Shown piece by piece: positions 32,879-41,362 of a stretch of 61,607 nucleotides of DNA; position 1 is the first letter of the stretch; the number at the start of each line of letters is the position of its first letter. The stretch is from an uncultured Lachnospiraceae bacterium. Its GTDB lineage: Bacteria; Bacillota; Clostridia; Lachnospirales; Lachnospiraceae. The stretch spans positions 1 through 61,607 of the forward strand of contig CAJTMC010000024.1 in assembly GCA_910577115.1 (NCBI GenBank), read 5' to 3'. The notes under the pieces are model-generated. The model made no database searches. It had not been told where the DNA came from and saw only the letters and a program-made list of their open reading frames with translations. Both the position numbers and the translations under genes were made by a program.

Positions 32879-32919
32879 ATATACTGTAACAGTATATCAT
32901 AGGAGTTATAAATTCACAA
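32879..32919 (-). promoter_or_regulatory. Toxin promoter with a 19-bp palindromic operator
   Basis: On the minus strand TTGTGA (32914-32919) and TATACT (32891-32896) have a 17-base spacer. ATATACTGT-A-ACAGTATAT, a perfect palindrome at 32879-32897, covers the -10 and the predicted transcript start, suggesting transcriptional repression as well. Confidence 0.65.
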
Positions 32920-32999
32920 TCCGAACAGTCTGAAAAGTCTCAATGACAAAATTCTCAATAGGAAAATTTCAATCTGAAAGTTTCAATCAAAAGAAAAGC

Positions 33000-33028
33000 T
33001 TTACACACGCAATATAAAACGATAGAAT
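33000..33028 (+). promoter_or_regulatory. Promoter of the HD-GYP/receiver gene
   Basis: TTTACA at 33000-33005 and TAGAAT at 33023-33028 with a 17-base spacer, 40 bases before the start codon. Confidence 0.55.
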
Positions 33029-33068
33029 AGAAATTAGAAGTTAACACATACAAAGGAAATCAAAATCT

Positions 33069-34517
33069 ATGCGCTATATCAAAATTGAAGATGCCAAATC
33101 CGGTATGTGTCTTGCATACAATATGTACGACACTGATGGGCACACGCTGATTTGCAGCGGCAGTGTGCTTTCTGAATTTTATATCAGGCGGCTGAATGAT
33201 TACGGTTTTGACGGCGTGTACATTGCGGACGAGCTGTCACAAGACATTGAGATTGAGCCGATTATCACTCCTGAGCTGCGCGCTGAGGGACTTGTAGGAG
33301 TGCGCGAAAGCAATATTGACAGCTGCAAAAATGTGGCAAAGAAGATTGTGGCTCAGGTGCTCGACAAAGATATCCTCTCACTTGACCTGACAGATTTGAG
33401 AAGCTTTGACAGCTATACCTATGCGCATTCGGTCAACGTCGCAGTAATCGCCTGCGTGATTGGCTTTGGATTAAATCTGAGCAGTGAGGAGCTTGAACAG
33501 ATTGTTATGGCAGGACTGCTCCACGATCTTGGAAAGCTCGTGATACCGCGTGAAATTCTTAACAAACCCGCACGTCTGACAAGTGAAGAATACGACATTA
33601 TGAAAACGCACTCGACACTTTCCTATGAACTGATTAAGGAGCGCTGGGATATCTCTGCCAATGTCAAGGCGGCAGTTCTCTATCACCATGAAAACGTAGA
33701 CGGAAGCGGTTACCCCGACGGCAGGGAAGGCGACCAGACTTCACTTTTTACAAAGGTTCTTCACGTCGCAGACGTGTATGATGCGCTTGTGTCTAAACGA
33801 CCATATAAAAACCCTTATTCCCCATACGAGGCATGTGAGTACCTTATGGGAGCGGGCGGTATTATGTTCGACACGAAAGTTGTTGAGTCGTTGATGCTTT
33901 GTGTTCCGTTTTACCCAAAAGGCACGCAGGTAAAGCTCTCCGACAACAGAGAGGGCATTATTGTCGAAAATTCGGGAACAAGGAATTTAAGGCCACTGAT
34001 TCGCCTGCTTGACGGTACAATGCTTGATTTGCAGGAGCATGAAAATTTCAAAATTACGATACTGCACGAAACAAATGAAACAGTGCTTGACCCCATAACG
34101 GGAGAAGCAGACCGCAGGAAAATGCTTACGCCGTCAAGGCGCTGCCGCATTATGGTTATAGACAGTATGTTGATTCATTTACAGACAATGCGCGGGCTTT
34201 TGCACAATATGTACGACCTGCAGCTGTTTACATCGTTTGAACAGGCACTGCTGCATCTGAAACGGCAGACAGAGCCGGATTTGATTATTTTGGATATGGA
34301 CATGCCCAGAATAAGCGGATTTGATGCAGCGGAAAAAATTCAGGGGATTGTGGGAGATTTTGTACCCATGCTTTTTGTGATTAATACAAACGACAAGAGC
34401 GTTGTAGCGCGCTGCAGAAAGGCGGGTGCGGCGGGATATATTGTAAGACCGTATAAGCCCACTTTCGTGAAAGCGGAAATAAAGCGGATTCTTATGCGGC
34501 AGCAGGTTACGCACTAA
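33069..34517 (+). CDS. HD-GYP c-di-GMP phosphodiesterase with a C-terminal receiver domain
   Basis: 482 residues. The first 80 residues are a DUF3391-like N-terminal domain (MRYIKIEDAKSGMCLAYNMY). Residues about 110-275 are a full HD-GYP domain: YTYAHSVNVAV, GLLHDLGKLVIP, KTHSTLSYELI, HHENVDGSGYP and VADVYDALVSKRPYK. It should hydrolyse c-di-GMP. Residues about 358-478 are a receiver: the phospho-acceptor Asp is in LIILDMDMP, but the N-terminal pair is only VIDS and the conserved Lys is Arg (YIVRPYKP). In most HD-GYP regulators the receiver precedes the enzyme; here the order is reversed. Confidence 0.88.
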   Translation: MRYIKIEDAKSGMCLAYNMYDTDGHTLICSGSVLSEFYIRRLNDYGFDGVYIADELSQDIEIEPIITPELRAEGLVGVRESNIDSCKNVAKKIVAQVLDKDILSLDLTDLRSFDSYTYAHSVNVAVIACVIGFGLNLSSEELEQIVMAGLLHDLGKLVIPREILNKPARLTSEEYDIMKTHSTLSYELIKERWDISANVKAAVLYHHENVDGSGYPDGREGDQTSLFTKVLHVADVYDALVSKRPYKNPYSPYEACEYLMGAGGIMFDTKVVESLMLCVPFYPKGTQVKLSDNREGIIVENSGTRNLRPLIRLLDGTMLDLQEHENFKITILHETNETVLDPITGEADRRKMLTPSRRCRIMVIDSMLIHLQTMRGLLHNMYDLQLFTSFEQALLHLKRQTEPDLIILDMDMPRISGFDAAEKIQGIVGDFVPMLFVINTNDKSVVARCRKAGAAGYIVRPYKPTFVKAEIKRILMRQQVTH

Positions 34518-34540
34518 ATCAATGCATGCTAATGCGAAGG

Positions 34541-34569
34541 TTGACAAAATTGCCGTACGGCATTAAAAT
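34541..34569 (+). promoter_or_regulatory. Promoter of proS with a palindrome in the spacer
   Basis: TTGACA at 34541-34546 and TAAAAT at 34564-34569, 17-base spacer. The spacer contains the perfect palindrome TGCCGTACGGCA (34551-34562). No T-box features are seen in the short leader. Confidence 0.7.
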
Positions 34570-34662
34570 AAAGCGAACTGAATGAGAAGAAGACATGACA
34601 TAAAAACTTTGTGTTTGGAAACAAACCTGCAGATAAAGGAAGAATGGAGGATTCATATAAAA

Positions 34663-36102
34663 ATGGCAGACAATAAGAAGCTTGTGGAGGCAATTACTTC
34701 AATGGAGGAGGACTTTGCCCAGTGGTATACGGACGTGGTAAAAAAAGCGGAGCTTTGTGATTATTCCAGCGTAAAGGGCTGCATGATTATAAAGCCTGCG
34801 GGCTACGCGCTGTGGGAGCAGATACAGCAGCAGCTTGATGCGAGATTTAAGGAAACGGGCGTTGAGAACGTGTATATGCCCATGTTCATACCGGAAAGCC
34901 TTTTGCAGAAAGAAAAAGACCATGTGGATGGCTTTGCACCCGAGGTTGCATGGGTAACACATGGCGGATTGGAGCCTTTGCAGGAGAGACTGTGTGTGCG
35001 TCCTACGTCTGAGACGCTTTTCTGTGATTTTTATAAAAATGAAGTACAGTCGTACAGGGATTTGCCAAAAGTATATAATCAGTGGTGTTCGGTCGTGCGT
35101 TGGGAGAAGACTACACGCCCGTTTTTGAGGAGCCGCGAGTTTTTGTGGCAGGAGGGACATACCGTACATGCGACGGCAGAGGACGCGGAGGCACGTACCA
35201 TTCAGATGTTGAATGTGTATGCCGATTTCGCGAAAGAGGTGCTTGCGATTCCTGTCGTAAAAGGTCAGAAGACGGAGAAGGAGAAATTTGCAGGGGCAGA
35301 GTCTACCTATACAATTGAGGCGCTTATGCATGACGGAAAAGCGCTTCAGTCCGGCACAAGCCACAATTTCGGAAACGGCTTTGCAAAGGCATTTGATATT
35401 CAGTATACAGATAAAGACAACACCCTGAAATACTGCTATCAGACTTCATGGGGCGTGTCAACACGCATTATCGGTGCGGTTATTATGGTGCATGGTGATG
35501 ATTCGGGCTTGAAGCTTCCGCCGCGGGTAGCGCCGACGCAGATTATGGTGATTCCGATTCAGCAGAAAAAGGAAGGTGTGCTTGACAAGGCGTATGAGTT
35601 GCGTGATCGTCTGCTGGAGAAGGGCTTCCGCGCGAAGGTCGACGATACGGACAAGAGTCCGGGCTGGAAGTTTAGTGAGTGCGAGATGCGTGGTATTCCT
35701 TTTAGAATTGAAATCGGGCCGAAGGATATTGAGAATCATAAGTGCGTTTTTGTACGGCGCGATACGAGAGAGAAGCTTGAGGTTGCGCTTGACGAGATTG
35801 AGACAAAGGCGGCAGAGCTGCTTGAGACGATTCAGAATGACATGTATGAGGCGGCGAAGGCGCACTTGGAGTCGCATATTTACAGTGCCGTAACATGGGA
35901 CGAATTTTGTGATACGATTAGCAACAAGCCCGGCTTTGTGAAGGCGATGTGGTGCGGCGAGCAGGCGTGCGAGGATAGGATTAAAGAGGAGCTTGCGGCT
36001 ACCAGCAGATGTATGCCGTTTGAGCAGGAGCAGCTGAGCGGGACATGTGTATGCTGCGGGAAGCCTGCCGGAAAGATGGTTTACTGGGGCAGGGCGTACT
36101 AA
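34663..36102 (+). CDS. proS: Prolyl-tRNA synthetase, archaeal/eukaryote-like short form
   Basis: 479 residues from ATG 34663 (MADNKKLVEAITSMEEDFAQ), twelve bases after GGAGG. Class II motifs are clear: motif 2 (VVRWEKTTRPFLRSREFLWQEGHT), motif 3 (GVSTRIIGAVIMVHGDD), and RPTSETLF near residue 110. There is no insertion editing domain, and the C-terminus carries the zinc-type domain (CMPF and CVCCGKPAGKMVYWGRAY) ending in Tyr, all features of the ProS type 3 group found in some Firmicutes. It charges tRNA-Pro. It is monocistronic between its own promoter and terminator. Confidence 0.95.
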   Translation: MADNKKLVEAITSMEEDFAQWYTDVVKKAELCDYSSVKGCMIIKPAGYALWEQIQQQLDARFKETGVENVYMPMFIPESLLQKEKDHVDGFAPEVAWVTHGGLEPLQERLCVRPTSETLFCDFYKNEVQSYRDLPKVYNQWCSVVRWEKTTRPFLRSREFLWQEGHTVHATAEDAEARTIQMLNVYADFAKEVLAIPVVKGQKTEKEKFAGAESTYTIEALMHDGKALQSGTSHNFGNGFAKAFDIQYTDKDNTLKYCYQTSWGVSTRIIGAVIMVHGDDSGLKLPPRVAPTQIMVIPIQQKKEGVLDKAYELRDRLLEKGFRAKVDDTDKSPGWKFSECEMRGIPFRIEIGPKDIENHKCVFVRRDTREKLEVALDEIETKAAELLETIQNDMYEAAKAHLESHIYSAVTWDEFCDTISNKPGFVKAMWCGEQACEDRIKEELAATSRCMPFEQEQLSGTCVCCGKPAGKMVYWGRAY

Positions 36103-36125
36103 AAGATATTAAGATGTTGGTATGA

Positions 36126-36162
36126 CAGCCGCCATTACTTGGAGTAGTGGCGGCTGATTTTG
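36126..36162 (+). terminator. Intrinsic terminator of proS
   Basis: CAGCCGCCATTACT at 36126-36139 with AGTAGTGGCGGCTG at 36143-36156, a 14-pair stem with one G-T pair, three-base loop and T-rich tail. Confidence 0.92.
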
Positions 36163-36337
36163 AGGTTTGCTTATTTTTATATAAATTGTCCATATATAGT
36201 GATATAATTTTGAAGAGACAAAAAACATGTCTGAAACAATCCGCATTGAGGGGAAACAAGTGCTGATTGCTGAGTGAACGTAAAATAGGTTGTTTAGAGC
36301 CGGACAGAGAATAGCAATTTTGGGTAGGAGAAAACAA

Positions 36338-37072
36338 ATGAAGATTGTAGTCTGCGACGACAGCATTGAAGATTTAACAGAAATCGAAAGACTGCTGACA
36401 AAATACAAAGAAATCAATTCCAATACAAATCTCGAAGTGGAGCAATTCTCGCATGCCGCAAAGCTTTATCAGAAAATACAGGAAAAAGAATTGGCGGATA
36501 TCTACATATTAGACATGATTATGTCAGAAAAAACCGGAATTGACATCGGAACCTTAATCCGAAGCTCCAACAGGCAAAGCGTAATCGTTTACATCACATC
36601 ATCGGACGATTTTGCGCTGGAGGCGTATGGTGTGCGCGCCGTAAGATATTTGTTAAAGCCCGTCAGCGAGGAGCAGTTTTTCGAGGCGCTTGACTATGCG
36701 CTTTCCCTTACAAAGCTGGAAACAGAAAAAATCTATCCGGTCAAGACGAAAAACGGTCTGGTTGCCATACCCTACTCGAAAATAGAATATATTGAAAATT
36801 ATTCCCGCGTACTCAACATTTTCCAGACAGACGGAGAAAGCGTCAAAAGCATTTTTATCCGAAAATCCTTTGACGAAGAAATTCGGGAAATTGCACAGGA
36901 CAAGCGTTTTATGCAGGTTCACAAATCCTTTTTGATTAACATGAACTATGTGAATAAATTAACACAGAACACCATTCTGATGGAAAGCGGAAAAAGTATT
37001 CCCATCAGTAAGAAAAGAGTTGTCAATGTAAGAAAAGAATATCTTTTGTTTGTCAGTGATCAGTACAGATAG
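36338..37072 (+). CDS. AgrA/LytR-type response regulator (receiver plus LytTR)
   Basis: 244 residues from ATG 36338 (MKIVVCDDSIED), after AGGAG; a 16-residue extension has no ribosome site. The receiver has the acidic pair in VCDDS, phospho-acceptor Asp59 in IYILDMIMS, Thr/Ser in YITSSDD and Lys in RYLLKPV. Residues about 135-235 are the LytTR DNA-binding domain (IPYSKIEYIENYSRVL, MQVHKSFLINMNYV, IPISKKR). It pairs with the kinase 12 bases downstream. An extended -10 (TGATATAAT near 36200-36208) may be its promoter, though a 130-base leader would result. Confidence 0.88.
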   Translation: MKIVVCDDSIEDLTEIERLLTKYKEINSNTNLEVEQFSHAAKLYQKIQEKELADIYILDMIMSEKTGIDIGTLIRSSNRQSVIVYITSSDDFALEAYGVRAVRYLLKPVSEEQFFEALDYALSLTKLETEKIYPVKTKNGLVAIPYSKIEYIENYSRVLNIFQTDGESVKSIFIRKSFDEEIREIAQDKRFMQVHKSFLINMNYVNKLTQNTILMESGKSIPISKKRVVNVRKEYLLFVSDQYR

Positions 37073-37084
37073 GGGGTATGAAAC

Positions 37085-38371
37085 GTGTACTACAATAATA
37101 TCTATAACAGCATCAGCCACATTTTTCTGATGCTGTTTCTGTACTTATTTATCGAAAGCCGTTTCACAAAGCAGAAAACAGCAGGAATTTGTTTTCTCTC
37201 GTTCGCAACTTTGTGCATTACTGACTGCCTCAAACTGAATATCTTTTCCGGCATTGACTTATGCTATACGGCAGTGACCCTTTTCCAAATCTTCGCAGTA
37301 CAGTTTACGGGACTTTTTATTTCAAGGAAAAAGAACAGCAAAGCCCTTTTTGCAGGGTTAAGCGCCTCTAACTATGTAATCGTAGGCAGCGTCGCAGCCT
37401 CTGTTTTCCTTATTTGGACAGGAAATATGCCTTTTTCCATTCTGGGAAGTACGGCAGTGCACGCAGGCGTTCTGCTTTTTTTGTATCACAGAACCGGAAG
37501 CATATGGCTCAAATTTCAACGCAAGGAATCCTCCAAAAGCTGGTGGGAGCTTTGCCTGATTCCGGTGCTCTTTTATTGCAGCTTTTCTTATTTCGCATTT
37601 TTTCCCAACACGCTTTACGATAATCCGCAGAATATCATCGGCGTTTTAGTCCTGATTGTAACCATGCTGGTATCTTACAGCGTGGCATTCCAATACGTGG
37701 AAAGCGAATCGGACAGGGCGGATTCTTACTGGAAAAACGTGATGTTCGAATCCTATATCAAGGGACTCGAAAACCAATATTATCTGGTTGAGCAGTCTGA
37801 GAAAAATTTACAGATTCTGCGGCACGATATGCGCCACTATTCCAATATGATTGATTCCTTTTTAGAACAGCAGGAATATGACGAAATTAAGAAAGTGACT
37901 GCGCACATCAATACCGTGGCAGATGAGAATAAAATGAAACGCTACTGCGGCAACCTGATTGCCAATACAATTATTGCCCGTATGATAGAAAAAGCAAATT
38001 CACTTGCGGTTGAGGTACATTTGGATGCTGTCGTTGAGAAAGAAATTCCGGTCAACGGCTATGAATTTGCACTGGTACTCGCAAATTTGTTTGAAAATGC
38101 AATGGACTGTGTAAAGGAATTTGAGAAAAACAAAAAATATGTAGATGTAAAAATCCGCTGCGAGGAGGAATATCTGCTGATTCACATGAAAAATAAATAC
38201 GAAAAGGAGATTCTGTTTGACCCCTATACAGGTCTGCCAAAAAGCAGAAAAGGAGGCAGTCATGGCTGGGGAATGCAGAGCGTTCAGGCATTTTCGGATA
38301 AAATCGGCGGAAATCTCGGCTGCTACTGTGAGGACGGAATGTTTCACATAATGTTGTTTGCAAAGTTTTAG
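37085..38371 (+). CDS. AgrC-like sensor histidine kinase (GHKL ATPase)
   Basis: 428 residues starting at GTG 37085, seven bases after AGGGGG; the ATG at 37078 is out of frame. Six or so hydrophobic helices occupy residues 10-205. The dimerisation helix has the phospho-accepting His in LRHDMRHYSNMIDSF, and the GHKL ATPase domain shows the N-box FALVLANLFENAMD and GGSHGWGMQSV. This is the AgrC/ComD type that senses peptides. No AgrD- or AgrB-like gene was found on either side, so the ligand is unknown. Confidence 0.88.
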   Translation: MYYNNIYNSISHIFLMLFLYLFIESRFTKQKTAGICFLSFATLCITDCLKLNIFSGIDLCYTAVTLFQIFAVQFTGLFISRKKNSKALFAGLSASNYVIVGSVAASVFLIWTGNMPFSILGSTAVHAGVLLFLYHRTGSIWLKFQRKESSKSWWELCLIPVLFYCSFSYFAFFPNTLYDNPQNIIGVLVLIVTMLVSYSVAFQYVESESDRADSYWKNVMFESYIKGLENQYYLVEQSEKNLQILRHDMRHYSNMIDSFLEQQEYDEIKKVTAHINTVADENKMKRYCGNLIANTIIARMIEKANSLAVEVHLDAVVEKEIPVNGYEFALVLANLFENAMDCVKEFEKNKKYVDVKIRCEEEYLLIHMKNKYEKEILFDPYTGLPKSRKGGSHGWGMQSVQAFSDKIGGNLGCYCEDGMFHIMLFAKF

Positions 38372-38459
38372 ATGCGCAACGGTTGCTCTTCAAAAATATT
38401 TGCGAAATTTTAAACTTTTTTGCGAAAAAATAGAAGCAGACCGGCTACAAAAAACATGT

Positions 38460-38535
38460 TATAATAAAAATGGGATTGTAAAGAAACCCCCTTCTAAACC
38501 ATCTCAGGAAGAGTGCCTTAAACAGGCATTCTTCC
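38460..38535 (+). promoter_or_regulatory. Extended -10 promoter and hairpin leader of the diguanylate cyclase gene
   Basis: TATAAT at 38460-38465 is preceded by TGT (extended -10). The leader contains GGAAGAGTGCCT at 38507-38518 pairing with AGGCATTCTTCC at 38524-38535 (one G-T pair). There is no T run, so it is unlikely to be a terminator. It lies 25 bases before the start codon. It does not fit the GEMM c-di-GMP riboswitch consensus. Confidence 0.45.
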
Positions 38536-38560
38536 ATATGTAAGAGGAAGGAATCTATTT

Positions 38561-40471
38561 ATGCAGAAAACGTTTATCAAATATGCCGTTATGATTATAA
38601 CCTCAGCAATCTTTCTCATTCTCTTCATTAATTTTTTATTCAGCAGGCGTACGCTTGAAACCCAGCAATTTAACACATTTCACGCAAAAATTGAACAGGT
38701 GATACATACATTGGAAAGTAACCGTATGGAGCTGGAGCTGGTGAGAAAAAATTTAGATGAGGACTATCTGATCAGAGCAAAAGCCGCAACGTATGTGATG
38801 GACAGACAGGCGGAGGTTGTTACGGACGTATCCATGATGCAGTATTTGGCAGAACTGCTGAATGTAGATGAGCTTCATGTGATTGATGAAAACGGGATTA
38901 TTGTGTCTTCTTCTGTGCGTCAGTATGTTGGGTTTGATATGACAATTCATGAGCAGACGAAACCGTTTCTTGATCTTCTGGAAAGCGGCGACAAGGAGGC
39001 ATACCTGATTCAGGAGCCGCAGCCGAATGCAGCGGAGGGAAATATTATGCAGTACGTGGGGGTTCCAAGAAGATCGCAGAAGGGTGTTGTACAGGTTGGG
39101 TTTGTGCCGGAGAGACAGTTAGAAGCACAGTCAAGAAATACATATGATTATATTTTTTCAAGGTTTCCGACAGACGTGGAAGAGGAACTTTTTGTCGTTG
39201 ATCTGGCTACCGGAGAGGTTTTGGGGCATTCTGATAATATAGAACAGAAGTTTGTGGAGGACTGCTATCAGATGGATCAGCTTCTCGATTGTACGGAAGG
39301 TGCGTTTAAGCTGGGAAAAGACGGCAAAAGAATGTATATTGTGAGCAGAAATTATGGCGATGCGCTCATATGCGCAGCTTTGCCAAGCAGGATTTTATAT
39401 CAAAAGCTTATGGAAAATACATTCCATACGTTTTTCTACCTGCTGTTTATTGAAGCGGCGGTGATTCTGCTTTTATATTATCTTGTCAAGTGGAAGGTAA
39501 TAAACGGGATACACCGCATTATAGACCGCTTATCAGCCATTACGGACGGCAATCTTGACACGATTGTGGAAGTCGGCGGAAACCGCGAGTTTGAGGAGCT
39601 GAGCGGCGGAATTAATGCAATGGTAAAAAGCATTATTAACATCTCCGACAGGATATCTGCCATTATTGACATGAGCGGTATTCCGTTGGCAGCGTTCGAA
39701 TACGGCAACGAAAACGAACATGTGTTTGCGACTTCGGGAATCGGGAAATTATTGGAAATTCCGACAGACAGGGTTACAGAGCTTTGCCGTAATGCAGAGT
39801 CCTTTGACCGATATATCTGCTGGGTAACAAGAAAGCCTGTGGAAGGGGAGGAAGATGTTTACCAGCTGAATGATACGAAATATGTTCGTATCCATATGTC
39901 CGAATCACAGGAAGGGAAGCTTGGCGTCATAACAGACGTCACCGCGGATATTATGGAGAAGATGCGTATGCGCTATGAAAATACGCATGATGCACTCACA
40001 AGATTATATAAATACCGGCATTTTCAGCAGTTGGCGCAGGATATTTTGCAAAATATGCCGGAGGGGAAGGTATGTGCGGTTGTTATGCTGGACTTGGACT
40101 ATTTTAAGGGGATTAACGATACATTCGGGCATGATGTAGGGGATCGGTATCTCCAAAGCTTTGCGGCTGTGATGAACACAATGCCGCAGGAGCATTACCT
40201 GACAGCAAGACGTTCCGGTGACGAGTTTTGCATGATGATTTATGACTGTGACGACAGGGCAGATATTGTCCGCCATTTGGAGGACTTCTATACTGCATTA
40301 GGAAGGAATCAGATTGCACTGTCCGATACGGAAACGCGCATCATCAGCGCTTCCGCCGGCTTTTCGTGGACAGCGGATTCTTCGGAGGAAATTTCGGTTC
40401 TTTTAAGCCATGCCGATGAAGCGCTTTATGAAATAAAAAAAGCGACAAAAGGGACGTACGGGGAATATTAA
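38561..40471 (+). CDS. Membrane diguanylate cyclase (sensor-HAMP-PAS-like-GGDEF)
   Basis: 636 residues. Membrane helices at about 8-28 and 288-308 flank an extracellular Cache-like sensor (LNVDELHVIDENGIIVSSSVRQYVG). HAMP follows at about 310-362, then a PAS-like segment, and a GGDEF domain from about 470 (THDALTRLYKYRHF, MLDLDYFKGINDTFGHDVGD). The signature loop is RSGDEF instead of GGDEF; the metal-binding residues are kept, and SGDEF-type variants can be active, so c-di-GMP synthesis is likely but not certain. No RxxD inhibitory site is obvious. The signal is unknown. Confidence 0.85.
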   Translation: MQKTFIKYAVMIITSAIFLILFINFLFSRRTLETQQFNTFHAKIEQVIHTLESNRMELELVRKNLDEDYLIRAKAATYVMDRQAEVVTDVSMMQYLAELLNVDELHVIDENGIIVSSSVRQYVGFDMTIHEQTKPFLDLLESGDKEAYLIQEPQPNAAEGNIMQYVGVPRRSQKGVVQVGFVPERQLEAQSRNTYDYIFSRFPTDVEEELFVVDLATGEVLGHSDNIEQKFVEDCYQMDQLLDCTEGAFKLGKDGKRMYIVSRNYGDALICAALPSRILYQKLMENTFHTFFYLLFIEAAVILLLYYLVKWKVINGIHRIIDRLSAITDGNLDTIVEVGGNREFEELSGGINAMVKSIINISDRISAIIDMSGIPLAAFEYGNENEHVFATSGIGKLLEIPTDRVTELCRNAESFDRYICWVTRKPVEGEEDVYQLNDTKYVRIHMSESQEGKLGVITDVTADIMEKMRMRYENTHDALTRLYKYRHFQQLAQDILQNMPEGKVCAVVMLDLDYFKGINDTFGHDVGDRYLQSFAAVMNTMPQEHYLTARRSGDEFCMMIYDCDDRADIVRHLEDFYTALGRNQIALSDTETRIISASAGFSWTADSSEEISVLLSHADEALYEIKKATKGTYGEY

Positions 40472-40576
40472 TTTTATATCATTTATTTCTTGACTTTTAT
40501 GCATGAAAGATGTTTGATATATTTAAGGAACGGACAAAATAAAGTATCACAAACAGAAAGAAAGGAAATTTATGAA

Positions 40577-41182
40577 ATGAATAAAAAAGCGATGTATCAT
40601 TTAACTTATGGTTTGTTCATACTAACTGCAAAAGACGGCGACAAGGACAACGGTTGTATCGTGAACACTGTTTCACAGGTGACAACCGAGCCGAACCGCA
40701 TTGTAGTTGCAGTTAATAAGCAGAACTATACACATGACATGATTGTAAAGACAGGCATTTTCAATGTGTCTGTTCTGACAGAAAACTCAAAGTTTGACAC
40801 CTACAAGCACTGGGGCTTTCAGAGCGGCAGAGACGTAGATAAGGTGGAGGCAATTACTTACAAAAGAGCAGAGAACGGCGTGATTTATCTGGCAGAAGAA
40901 ACGAACGCATTTATCTCTGCGAAAGTGGTTTCCGCGACGGATTTAGGCACACATACGCTGTTTTTGGCGGACGTGACAGACTGTGAGGTTCTTTCGGAGG
41001 ACGCGTCTGTGACTTACAGCTATTATCAGAAAAATATTAAGACAGCCCCCGCGGCGGCAGACAAGAAAAAAGGATTTATCTGTACGGTGTGCGGCTACGT
41101 GTATGAGGGTGATATACTTCCTGATGATTTTATCTGCCCTTGGTGCAAGCATCCTGCATCGGATTTTAAGCGAATTGAATAA
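40577..41182 (+). CDS. Flavin reductase-rubredoxin fusion (high-molecular-weight rubredoxin)
   Basis: 201 residues from ATG 40577 (MNKKAMYHLTYGLFIL), with AAAGGAAA upstream; a 29-residue extension is not supported. Residues 1-150 are a flavin reductase-like FMN-binding split barrel (CIVNTVSQVTTEPNRIVVAVN, IFNVSVL). Residues about 160-201 are a rubredoxin with the iron ligands in CTVCGYVYEGD and CPWCKHP. In acetogens and clostridia this fusion passes electrons from NAD(P)H or rubredoxin to flavodiiron proteins and helps remove O2 or NO. This agrees with the hemerythrin at 1923. Confidence 0.92.
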   Translation: MNKKAMYHLTYGLFILTAKDGDKDNGCIVNTVSQVTTEPNRIVVAVNKQNYTHDMIVKTGIFNVSVLTENSKFDTYKHWGFQSGRDVDKVEAITYKRAENGVIYLAEETNAFISAKVVSATDLGTHTLFLADVTDCEVLSEDASVTYSYYQKNIKTAPAAADKKKGFICTVCGYVYEGDILPDDFICPWCKHPASDFKRIE

Positions 41183-41216
41183 GACAGAATACAAAACCAC
41201 TTTGCACAAAGGATAG

Positions 41217-41259
41217 AAAAGGGACAGGTGACGGATAGGGAAAACATTTGTCCTTTTTT
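41217..41259 (+). terminator. Terminator between rubredoxin and dipeptidase genes
   Basis: AAAAGGGACA at 41217-41226 and TGTCCTTTT at 41249-41257 form an imperfect A-T/G-C stem with a long loop, followed by further T. Confidence 0.55.
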
Positions 41260-41362
41260 GTTATTTTGTGGAGAAGATGCTTTTTCGCATATTTTCAAGA
41301 AAAGCAATTTTCAAGATGAGCAAATTTTATTTGAGCTGCCAAAGGCAGAATGGAGGATGAAA

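Noticed and set aside
34518..34662. Possible T-box leader of proS
   Set aside because: No T-box sequence (TGGNACCGCG-like) or specifier stem is present in the short leader.
38466..38560. Possible c-di-GMP (GEMM) riboswitch ahead of the diguanylate cyclase gene
   Set aside because: Only one hairpin is seen; the conserved GEMM core and tetraloop receptor are missing.
37073..38560. Search for an AgrD-like peptide and AgrB gene beside the AgrA/AgrC-like pair
   Set aside because: No small frame with a Cys/Ser ring motif or AgrB-like membrane peptidase was found on either side.
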